Source: Gammaproteobacteria bacterium
Lineage (GTDB): Bacteria; Pseudomonadota; Gammaproteobacteria; UBA6429; Thiohalophilaceae
Assembly: GCA_022712915.1 (NCBI GenBank)
Contig: JAFLJQ010000072.1
Location: 1-49,592, forward strand
Direction of reading: 5' to 3'
DNA: 49,592 bases
Made by a program: the position numbers and the translations under genes. Position 1 is the stretch's first letter, and every line of letters starts with the position of its first letter. The notes under the pieces were generated by a model. The model saw only the letters and a list, made by a program, of their open reading frames with translations, was not told the origin of the DNA and did not search any database. Positions 43,092 through 49,592 of this stretch are shown here, piece by piece.

Positions 43092-43928
43092 TTAATATTT
43101 TTTAATGCCATTTTTACACACATAGGCCTTCACCTTTCTGGCCTCATTGATAACAGAAAGGTTGTAGTCATAATCATGCCGTTTATGCTCATGAAACAGG
43201 TGATAAACCGGAATCAAAAATTTAACGCTCTTGGTCACCATACCCAGACCCTCAAAGCGCCATTGCAGGTCACTGTCTTCCGCTCCCACACCGGTCAAAT
43301 CCTCGTTATATCCATTGATAGCCAACATGTCTTTTTTGTAACAAGAAAAATTACAACCCACGATGCCTACCGGCTTCTTGCCACGTAACCACTGCATAAA
43401 GCGAGATGACAACCCCACCTCATAGCTTCGGACTTTATCAAAGTGCATGGGGATCAACAGGGCAAGAAAGATCAAACGGTTTTGTATATAACGAATGGTT
43501 TGCGGTTTTTTGCGTAATATTTTTGAAAAAAAAGGCCCAAGATACACCCGCCGCCCCGTCAAAAATTTGCCCGACTCTGCGCTGGCCAGATGAAGAGCAA
43601 CAAAATTTCTGTCTGGAATACAGTCACCATCCAGAAACATCAGGTAATCCGCACGGGCACTGTCAATAGCCCGGTTCTCAGCCAGAGTCTTGCGCCAACC
43701 ATCATCCGGCTGAGTCAGATGATAAAAATTGGGCCGTTTTTTATACTCCTCCAGAAACGAAACCATTTCCTCACTCTCACAATCCTCTGTGATAATGGTC
43801 TCAAAATCTTTTTCCGTCTGATAATCGAGGGCTTGCAACATAGCGCTCAATGCCTCGGTATCTTTATAGACAGAGATGATGACACTGGCCTTGGGGGGGC
43901 TTTTTTCAGATGAAACCGCTTCATTCAT
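43092..43928 (-). CDS. Glycosyltransferase family 2
   Basis: A 278-residue GT-A enzyme with SVIISVYKDTEALSAMLQAL, the metal site MFLDGDCIPD, and GCNFSCYKKDMLAINGYNED with GAEDSDLQWR near the acceptor side. It probably extends LPS or another surface glycan, given the nearby core locus. The exact sugar is unknown. It starts just after a strong hairpin terminator and precedes glnE with a gap of about 200 bases. Confidence 0.87.
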   Translation of the reverse strand: MNEAVSSEKSPPKASVIISVYKDTEALSAMLQALDYQTEKDFETIITEDCESEEMVSFLEEYKKRPNFYHLTQPDDGWRKTLAENRAIDSARADYLMFLDGDCIPDRNFVALHLASAESGKFLTGRRVYLGPFFSKILRKKPQTIRYIQNRLIFLALLIPMHFDKVRSYEVGLSSRFMQWLRGKKPVGIVGCNFSCYKKDMLAINGYNEDLTGVGAEDSDLQWRFEGLGMVTKSVKFLIPVYHLFHEHKRHDYDYNLSVINEARKVKAYVCKNGIKKY

Positions 43929-43973
43929 AATGCTGACTTAACCGCTTGCTGAGTAACAAAACAGAATCATAGC

Positions 43974-44013
43974 AAAAAAAAGCCCCTGCATTGCTAACAG
44001 GGCTTTTTATTTT
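43974..44013. terminator. Bidirectional intrinsic terminator
   Basis: GCCCCTG (43982-43988) pairs with CAGGGC (43998-44003) across a 9-base loop, extended by A-run/T-run pairing. It has a U-run on both strands (TTTTT at 44004-44008 on plus; A-rich 43974-43981 gives U on minus). It isolates the GT2 gene from the decayed region to its right. Confidence 0.8.
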
Positions 44014-44423
44014 GCTCAAATTAAACGATAGATTAATACTCAGGCTTACTTACAACAGATCGGATAACTCCGGTTCGGCCCCGCGTTATGTCCATCGTCT
44101 TTTTAAAACCCACCAAACGTATACTGCCTGTAAATTATTTTCTCAAGTCCGGCCTGAACCTCAATTTGAGGTTCTAGCTGTTTTTTTCTAGCCGGGCATT
44201 ATTGTTTCATCTTTGTTGCCCGTTATTTATTTTTAAATTTTGATATTGTCTGTTGTGTTATAACCAGCCTGGGATAATTTGGAGCAATACAGCTGGCATT
44301 TCGCACCTAAGCATCAACGATATAAAAATTGGATTTTTTGATCTTGTTCACCACGAGCGCAAGATATTTTTCAGCCACACGATCGACACCCTTCTTTGCC
44401 ATTTCATTATTGGCATCTATTTC
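44014..44423. other. Gap holding decayed sequence and a second hairpin
   Basis: Contains the perfect dyad GAACCTCAA-T-TTGAGGTTC (44156-44174), followed six bases later by seven T; this is terminator-like on the plus strand. A minus-strand open frame (44402-44307) of 31 codons, MAKKGVDRVAEKYLALVVNK onward, looks protein-like but matches no family I know. Because the neighbouring sequence is pseudogenised, it may be another fragment. Confidence 0.35.
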
Positions 44424-44621
44424 CTAGACTTGTTGATAAGAACCGTAAGCGCCCTTTAAGGGTACGTCTAAAAATTCAGTCAAGCAGATGATAGCAAGGC
44501 AAAAACAAGCGACAAAATCATCAGGGATGTTGGCAACGATGGCTTCAGCAACAATCATCAGACCGACAACGGAGGCCACGTTCTGCAGGGCAGTACAGGT
44601 TACCTTGGTGGGGTAGAGGAT
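44424..44621 (-). pseudogene. groEL: groEL C-terminal remnant
   Basis: The minus-strand frame reads ILYPTKVTCTALQNVASVVG and continues LMIVAEAIVANIPDD (44621-44517). This aligns with the conserved GroEL C-terminal segment DPTKVTRTALQNAASVAGL...TTEAMVAEIP. Several conserved residues are changed (D to Y, R to C). No upstream GroEL sequence is present, and past IPDD the frame runs into unrelated sequence up to a stop at 44424. It is a non-functional fragment of a chaperonin gene, probably left by duplication or rearrangement. Confidence 0.8.
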
Positions 44622-44643
44622 ACTGAAGCGGCGCCTGTTACTT

Positions 44644-45223
44644 TTAAAATGCGTGCTTATAACCTATAGAGTAACCAGGAATGAACAAACCAAGGCCAGA
44701 ATATTCATCATTATAAAAAACCTGATAGTTGACAATTACAGATGACTCCCCATCAACTTTAAACTCTCCCCCAAACCCATAGGTAATGGCTGTTTCACTA
44801 TCCGAGGTGGTATCAGACCACCCATAACCATAACAGGATGCTGCACCACCAATGGTACAAGTTGCCTCAACAAGGTTAAGTCCCAAAACGCCATGAATAC
44901 TGACTCTTGACGTAATGTCGGCAAACGCTCTCGCTCGAGCACCAATAATGGAGTCCGTCGAGACCTCCTCACTCTCCCATTTTTCACTGGCCACACCCAA
45001 AGCAACAAAACCCTCCACATCAAGATTCGGGACAACGATTTTGCCCACTTTAGCCATAATAGCCATAATCATCACTGCCATCAATTTGAGGATTAAGATA
45101 CATATACTCGGCTGAATAAATAAGGATTCATAGCAGGTTTTAATTTTTCTTAGCTACCACGACTGGAACACTAACCATAAATGCCGACAGCATTATTAAT
45201 GGTAACGATTTCAAATAATTCAT
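44644..45223 (-). pseudogene. Broken outer-membrane beta-barrel protein gene
   Basis: ATG 45223 follows GGGAGA by seven bases and starts a clear signal peptide (MNYLKSLPLIMLSAFMVSVP, then VVVAKKN). In-frame TAA (45142-45140) and TGA follow at once. The same frame then resumes as AEYMYLNPQIDGSDDYGYYG and meets another stop. The remaining barrel reads in a different frame (VEGFVALGVASEKWESEE onward) to a typical aromatic C-terminus, YSIGYKHAF. The whole resembles an OmpA-like/opacity beta-barrel porin of about 190 residues. At least two nonsense changes and one frameshift make it a pseudogene. Confidence 0.78.
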
Positions 45224-45664
45224 TAGTGCATCTCCCATTATTTTTTAATAAACAGACAAAACATTAAATAAATGTTCCATCATATAAACAAACCTCGTCT
45301 CCCCCCACTGTTTAATTTATACATCACAGGGAATTACAAATAGCTTACATATGGTAAGAATAGTATTTTACTTATACATTTACCCAAAATATCAGCTACA
45401 TCTGTGCACTAAAATTTAACAAGGAAAATAAACGAGACACTAACTTTTAATGCGAGGTAGAAAAAACAGAATGCTGCGTCACATTACAAAAGTCATACAA
45501 CCAGACAAACAGGCAACGACATCCAGGCTAATAACCATCTCGCTTATTTTTACAAAACTGGTAATTTTAACTAACTGATAATATCGGCAACCAATAAAAA
45601 TCCCCCAGAAACATGGAGTACTCTGCTATCATCCTGACCCCGTTCTTATTTCTCATGCCACACT
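45224..45664. other. AT-rich gap between the broken porin gene and baiN-like gene
   Basis: About 440 bases with no coding potential that I can support. It should contain divergent promoters for the former porin gene and the plus-strand flavoprotein gene. I see no strong structured element. Confidence 0.4.
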
Positions 45665-46846
45665 ATGAATACGCCCGACGTAATAATTATTGGTGCCAGC
45701 GCCTCAGGCTTGATGTGTGCAATCGAAGCAGGCAAGCGGGGGCGTCAGGTTACAGTACTGGACCATGCCAATATGGCCGGTAAGAAAATCCTGATGTCAG
45801 GCGGTGGGCGCTGTAATTTCACCAATTACGATGTCCGCGCCAATCACTATCTCTCACATAACCCACACTTTTGTAAATCAGCCTTAAGCCAGTTTACACA
45901 ATGGGATTTTATTGCCATGGTGGAACAATACAAAATTGCCTATCACGAACGTGAACATGGCCAGTTATTTTGTGATGTCAGTGCGAAACAAATTTTGACC
46001 ATGCTACTTGACGAGTGTAAACAAGCCGGGGTAACTATAAAATTAAACTGCTCGATTCAGAAAATTAAAAAACAGGATATCCGGGGTTTCGTGATTAACA
46101 GCAGCCGGGGTGAATTTAGTTGTCAATCACTGGTCATGGCCACAGGAGGCCTGTCCATCCCAAAGATGGGCGCAAGCCCCTTTGGTTATAAAATTGCCGA
46201 GCAGTTTGGCCTTAAACTCTGGCCAACCCGTGCCGGACTGGTGCCATTTACCTTGCACATTAAAGACAAGCAACGCTTCGCACCACTTTCCGGCATAGCT
46301 ATAGAAAGCGTTATACAAACAGAAAATATAGCCTTTCAAGAAAATATTCTGTTTACCCATCGCGGCTTAAGTGGCCCGGCCATTTTACAGATTTCCTCCT
46401 ATTGGCAGGCAGGTAAGCCTGTACATATCAATATGTTGCCCAATATCGATCTGGTGGAAAAATTACAACTCGCCAAACAAAGCCACCCGAAACAACAAAT
46501 CAAAACCATCATTACTCCCCATTTACCAAAAAGGCTGGTTGCCGCCCTGCTGGATGAAAAGCTTGCATGCCAAACCCTGCATGACACATCACATAAACAG
46601 ATCGAGCTGATTGCCAGGCAATTTCATGACCTCACGATCAAACCCAATGGCACGGAAGGCTATCGCACCGCCGAGGTCACGGTTGGTGGTGTGGACTGTG
46701 ACGAACTATCATCGAAGACCATGGAAAGTCATAAAGTAGCGGGACTGTACTTCATCGGTGAAGTGGTCGATCTGACCGGCTGGCTGGGAGGGTACAATTT
46801 TCAGTGGGCCTGGTCATCCGGTTGGTGTGCCGGTCAGGTGACATAA
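45665..46846 (+). CDS. BaiN/YhiN/HI0933-type FAD-dependent oxidoreductase
   Basis: A 393-residue flavoprotein with an N-terminal FAD-binding fold (VIIIGASASGLMCAIEAG), the family signature KKILMSGGGRCNFTN, and a C-terminal EVTVGGVDCDEL...GLYFIGEVVDLTGWLGGYNF block. These are the diagnostic motifs of the YhiN/BaiN family, whose biological substrates are mostly unknown. The length is normal. It is followed by the glutaredoxin-like gene after about 50 bases. Confidence 0.92.
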   Translation: MNTPDVIIIGASASGLMCAIEAGKRGRQVTVLDHANMAGKKILMSGGGRCNFTNYDVRANHYLSHNPHFCKSALSQFTQWDFIAMVEQYKIAYHEREHGQLFCDVSAKQILTMLLDECKQAGVTIKLNCSIQKIKKQDIRGFVINSSRGEFSCQSLVMATGGLSIPKMGASPFGYKIAEQFGLKLWPTRAGLVPFTLHIKDKQRFAPLSGIAIESVIQTENIAFQENILFTHRGLSGPAILQISSYWQAGKPVHINMLPNIDLVEKLQLAKQSHPKQQIKTIITPHLPKRLVAALLDEKLACQTLHDTSHKQIELIARQFHDLTIKPNGTEGYRTAEVTVGGVDCDELSSKTMESHKVAGLYFIGEVVDLTGWLGGYNFQWAWSSGWCAGQVT

Positions 46847-46895
46847 TAGGGTATAATGTAACGCATATTCTACTACATACTTCATGGGCATTATT

Positions 46896-47321
46896 ATGAA
46901 ACCAGCTATCCGATTCTTTTTTCGTTCCCTGCGCCAAATCATTGGCCCTATTATATTATTTATTGACTGGCTAACCACACCCAGAGGGGTCAAACGCCCA
47001 GCCACTCAACAGGAAAAGATCGACCAGAATACCCAGAGCATGGCCCTTTATCACTACAAAACCTGCCCGTTTTGTATCAAGGTACGCCGTCATACCAAAC
47101 GCCTGTCACTCAATATCGAAACACGTGATGCCCAGCACGATCCCACCAACCGCACCCAATTATTAACAGGTGGGGGTGCACTCAAGGTGCCTTGCCTGAA
47201 GGTCACCAATGAAGCAGGTGAAGATCACTGGATGTATGAATCAAGCGATATCATTCATTACCTGAATGCCCAATTTGGCCAGGAGCAGTTCAGCGATCAG
47301 CAACATGCCACCCGCCATTGA
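46896..47321 (+). CDS. Membrane-anchored glutaredoxin-like protein
   Basis: A 141-residue protein with an N-terminal hydrophobic segment (about residues 5-25, FFFRSLRQIIGPIILFIDWL), then a thioredoxin-fold domain with the redox motif CPFC (Cys57, Cys60) in LYHYKTCPFCIKVRRHTKRL. A cis-proline-type LKVPCLKV and YESSDIIHYL follow, as in GST N-terminal/glutaredoxin domains. It is likely anchored in the inner membrane with a cytoplasmic redox domain. ATG 46896 fits family members beginning MK; ATG 46884 is possible. The 3' end overlaps the next gene by 17 bases. Confidence 0.85.
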   Translation: MKPAIRFFFRSLRQIIGPIILFIDWLTTPRGVKRPATQQEKIDQNTQSMALYHYKTCPFCIKVRRHTKRLSLNIETRDAQHDPTNRTQLLTGGGALKVPCLKVTNEAGEDHWMYESSDIIHYLNAQFGQEQFSDQQHATRH

Positions 47322-47538
47322 ACAACCGGTATTTGACCAGCAACTATTACTAAAGCTGGCCAAATACCGTATGCCTTTTGGCAAATATGCCAATCGTTTG
47401 TTAATTGATTTACCAGAACCTTATGTGGTCTGGTTTGCCCAACAAGGATTCCCCAAAGGCGAACTGGGCCACATGCTGGCGATGGTTCATGAAATCAAGC
47501 TCAACGGCCTGGAGTATTTATTCAAACCCTTGCGCTAA
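47305..47538 (+). CDS. DUF3820 family small protein
   Basis: A 77-residue protein with MPFGKYANRLLIDLPEPYVV and GFPKGELGHMLAMVHEIKLN, the conserved pattern of DUF3820 (sometimes called putative quorum-sensing-regulated virulence factor). The function is not established. ATG 47305 begins just before the conserved part; ATG 47266 is also open. It overlaps the glutaredoxin-like gene, so they are probably cotranscribed. Confidence 0.85.
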   Translation: MPPAIEQPVFDQQLLLKLAKYRMPFGKYANRLLIDLPEPYVVWFAQQGFPKGELGHMLAMVHEIKLNGLEYLFKPLR

Positions 47539-47560
47539 GTGCGTATGTTCCCCGATATAA

Positions 47561-48382
47561 TCATTTGACAAGTTTTATTTTTGGTTTATTTTCTTTCATA
47601 GTCACAGACAACTTGCCTGGCACAGAATAATGCTGCTTGGTTAACAGATCGACACCACACGGCAATTTATCAAGCCAGTCAAGAAAATCCTTAATCATCT
47701 TTTTGCCTTTAAAAGGACGGCCATGTTGAGGAACCATCATCTCCACGTCCAATGTCCGAATCATATTCACCCACAAACGGCAAGCCCGGTTAGACGCCAT
47801 GTAACGTGAATGGAAGCCGTGCATTTTACTTATATGTTGCTCAAAATCCTGCACAGGTTTGTCATGATCGCTCTCATTTACTGACGCACCAACATCACCA
47901 CTAAAGAGTATTTTGCTGACCGGATCGTAAAAATTAAAATTACCCGCAGAATGCAAAAAGTGGGCAGGTAAAGCAATAATCTCACTATCACCAAAAGGCA
48001 GGCGCATTCCCTGATCGGGGATGGACATGAGACGACCTACACCCATCTCAACCATATAGCCTGGTACCAAGTGAGGAAGAAAACGATCCCAGAGCTTGGA
48101 TACCACGATCTTGGCTTTGGTATACATTAGCCACTTGTCAAGAGAGGCAATGATATCCGGATCCTGGTGCGAGGCGAAAACATAATCCAACTTCTTGATC
48201 GAGGTAATCTGTGAAATTGCCGAGAACAAAGGCTGATAGGTCAGGTTACCGCCCGGATCAAACAGCGCAGAGTGCTGACCTCTCATGATAAAAAGTTGGT
48301 TGGACTGAATACCATCCCCTCGTACCAGGTCAGTAAACACTCGAACAACATGATCACCTTTCTCAAAAAGAATAACGGCCAT
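47561..48382 (-). CDS. Metallo-beta-lactamase-fold diiron protein (ODP-like)
   Basis: A 273-residue protein of the MBL fold, closest in pattern to the oxygen-binding diiron (ODP)/flavodiiron branch. It has metal-site pieces HQDPD (His72, Asp74, Asp76), ALPAHFLHSAGN, SGDVGAS and PQHG. The first motif is HxDxD in place of the usual HxExD. It lacks a flavodoxin domain, so it is not a complete flavodiiron NO/O2 reductase; an oxygen- or NO-sensing role is inferred only. The start is firm: GGGAGG lies six bases before the ATG. It converges with the DUF3820 gene. Confidence 0.85.
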   Translation of the reverse strand: MAVILFEKGDHVVRVFTDLVRGDGIQSNQLFIMRGQHSALFDPGGNLTYQPLFSAISQITSIKKLDYVFASHQDPDIIASLDKWLMYTKAKIVVSKLWDRFLPHLVPGYMVEMGVGRLMSIPDQGMRLPFGDSEIIALPAHFLHSAGNFNFYDPVSKILFSGDVGASVNESDHDKPVQDFEQHISKMHGFHSRYMASNRACRLWVNMIRTLDVEMMVPQHGRPFKGKKMIKDFLDWLDKLPCGVDLLTKQHYSVPGKLSVTMKENKPKIKLVK

Positions 48383-48836
48383 TTATACCTCCCGTAACAA
48401 TATTAGAACAATCCAATATTTATACATTAATATTTCAGTAGTCAAAAATAGAGATGAAATGGTTCCAAATCATTTTTTTCCACCAATGAATCTATCTATG
48501 AAAAAACTTCTACAGTATTCGTCGATGGAACCAACTCCGTTACCAAATACTTTTCTTACACTATAAAACCTACCGTGATTTTATTTTTTAATACGCCAGC
48601 CTTATTTTTGCGCTATTCTTTCCCAAGCATATCGACATCATATGAGCCATTTACCTATTTGTATAAGCCATACATACAATAATTTATGTTAAATAAACAG
48701 TCCTAATTTTAAAAGATTGAACTATTTTGGCATGAATATATTATTTATCACTTTAGATTTTCACACAATAATAAACCAATAACAACTTTATTAAATGATC
48801 ATAAACGCGCTAAAACTCAAGACCATGGGAATAATA
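48383..48836. other. AT-rich gap upstream of the diiron-protein gene
   Basis: About 450 bases. It should hold the promoter of the minus-strand metallo-beta-lactamase-fold gene. I see no ORF, RNA gene or strong dyad here. Confidence 0.4.
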
Positions 48837-49134
48837 CTCAGTGCTATTCCGTTAATAATCTAAAAAGTCATGTATCTGCCGGATACTTAACGACTTAAAA
48901 AGTTGAAATGGGCATGAGATATGAAAATTGATTATAAAACACACTTTACCTCAAAGGTCGCAAAGCGGCGAAAAGAAAAATAAATTAGGTAACTCATAAA
49001 AAATGAGCTTGAATACTTCAGGTAACCTCTAATTTCCCTATAATGTAAAACAAAATAACATTACGATCCTTTGTGCCCTTGCAGTTTAGATCTTTAAAAT
49101 GGATTAAATATTTAACGGAAAAACAGTGATATGA
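48837..49134 (-). repeat. MITE-like dispersed repeat, copy B
   Basis: 298 bases matching the block at 1826-2126 when reverse-complemented. Shared landmarks include TTTAATCCATTTTAAAG, TTCAAGCTCATTTTTTAT and TTTTTAGATTATTAACGG. The terminal inverted repeats are shorter here: TTCCGTTAA near the left and TTAACGGAA near the right. Both ends keep the same outer bases (TCATATCAC on one side). It directly precedes an IS3 left end at about 49140. No coding potential. Confidence 0.7.
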
Positions 49135-49139
49135 TATAT

Positions 49140-49431
49140 TGTAGTGGTCTAATAAACCTGGAAGGTATTATAGCTTATAATACAAAAAAACTAAGGATTC
49201 ATCATGACCCAATCGAAGACACGTAAAGCAAGAGTCAGTTTTAGCCCAGAACAAAAGTTGGAATATGCAAAATTAATGGTCGTTGAAGGCTTCAGCATAA
49301 AACAAATAATGGACGTATCGGGTGCAGGTGCCACAGCGGCTGGGCGCTGGAAAAAACAATATGAAGAAGAGCTTAAAGGACAGACCCTGAGGGATCCCCA
49401 CAAAATTGACCCTGTAAATAATTCTGTGTAA
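49140..49431 (+). mobile_element. IS3-family fragment with truncated orfA
   Basis: The sequence TGTAGTGGTCTAAT at 49140 resembles an IS3-family left end. It is followed by orfA from ATG 49204, which encodes the helix-turn-helix transposase subunit (YAKLMVVEGFSIKQIMDVSG, RWKKQYEEELKGQT). Similarity to IS3 OrfA stops near Thr61 (about 49386), far short of the usual length. The frame then runs 14 more codons into other sequence, to a stop at 49431. No orfB follows. It is a remnant, apparently cut by the IS256-type element to its right. Confidence 0.75.
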
Positions 49432-49449
49432 CTGCCCGGTTGGTCAATG

Positions 49450-49592
49450 CTAGAAACCTCTCGGTAACCGGCCCTGATATTCAAGCATAAACTGATTCAG
49501 TGCAACATTCCAATGATGAAGTGGCATCGTCCATTTTTTTGATGCTGATTGAATGGCCAACCAAACCACCTTCAATGCTGAATTGTCATGAG
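49450..49592 (-). CDS. IS256-family (mutator-type) transposase, C-terminal end only
   Basis: The minus-strand frame is open from the right edge to a TAG at 49452-49450. It reads NSALKVVWLAIQSASKKWTM, then PLHHWNVALNQFM...GRLPRGF, which fits the conserved C-terminus of IS256-family transposases (ALKLLYLA..SKKWTMPI..WN..LNQ). The 5' part is outside the window. The TTACACAGAATTATTTACAG segment just beyond the stop resembles an IS256-type end, so the element border is probably between 49386 and 49430. Confidence 0.8.
   Translation of the reverse strand, partial: HDNSALKVVWLAIQSASKKWTMPLHHWNVALNQFMLEYQGRLPRGF

Overview
The window looks like a chromosomal stretch of a free-living or facultative Gammaproteobacterium. 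The gene orders gltB-gltD-hemE, thiC-pcm-rhodanese-tolC-waaA and hldE/ilvE/glnE/waaF match blocks I know from Pseudomonas-like and sulfur-oxidising gammaproteobacteria. The intergenic DNA is clearly more AT-rich than the genes. I cannot name the genus from sequence alone.

Layout. (1) 1-999: the N-terminal part of a secreted Golvesin/IPT/PKD surface protein that runs off the left edge. (2) 1000-2515: a long AT-rich gap with dyad symmetries and a 301-bp MITE-like repeat. (3) 2516-9832: glutamate synthase (gltB, gltD) and hemE. (4) 9912-16866, minus strand: a three-gene signalling operon of a periplasmic substrate-binding protein, a 1627-aa hybrid histidine kinase (3 receiver and 2 HPT domains) and a receiver-GGDEF diguanylate cyclase. 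(5) 17473-19520: thiC behind a TPP riboswitch. (6) 19710-22638: pcm-like methyltransferase, rhodanese, TolC-family protein and isochorismatase-family hydrolase. (7) 22696-38581: a large LPS inner-core locus. It holds a fused LpxL-WaaA enzyme, KDO kinase, five family-9 glycosyltransferases (one frameshifted), GT4 and GT2 enzymes, two zinc-ribbon methyltransferases, an O-antigen ligase-like protein, and hldD/hldE for ADP-heptose supply. (8) 38670-43928: zf-CHCC protein, ilvE, glnE and another GT2. (9) 43.9-45.2 kb: a decayed patch with a groEL C-terminal remnant and a broken outer-membrane beta-barrel gene. (10) 45665-48382: BaiN/YhiN-like flavoprotein, glutaredoxin-like protein, DUF3820 protein and a diiron-type metallo-beta-lactamase-fold protein. 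(11) 48837-49592: a second, inverted copy of the MITE-like repeat, then an IS3 orfA fragment apparently cut by an IS256-family element that leaves the window.

How the genes work together. HldE and HldD make ADP-heptose. The LpxL-WaaA fusion acylates lipid A precursors and adds KDO, and KdkA phosphorylates KDO. The GT9, GT4 and GT2 enzymes extend the core, and the WaaL-like protein would ligate a polymer. GltBD and GlnE belong to nitrogen assimilation, and the 9.9-16.9 kb operon probably turns a periplasmic cue into c-di-GMP. The items most worth a second look are the LpxL-WaaA fusion, the paired MITE-like repeats, the substrate-binding-protein/kinase/cyclase operon, and the gene remnants at 44-45 kb.
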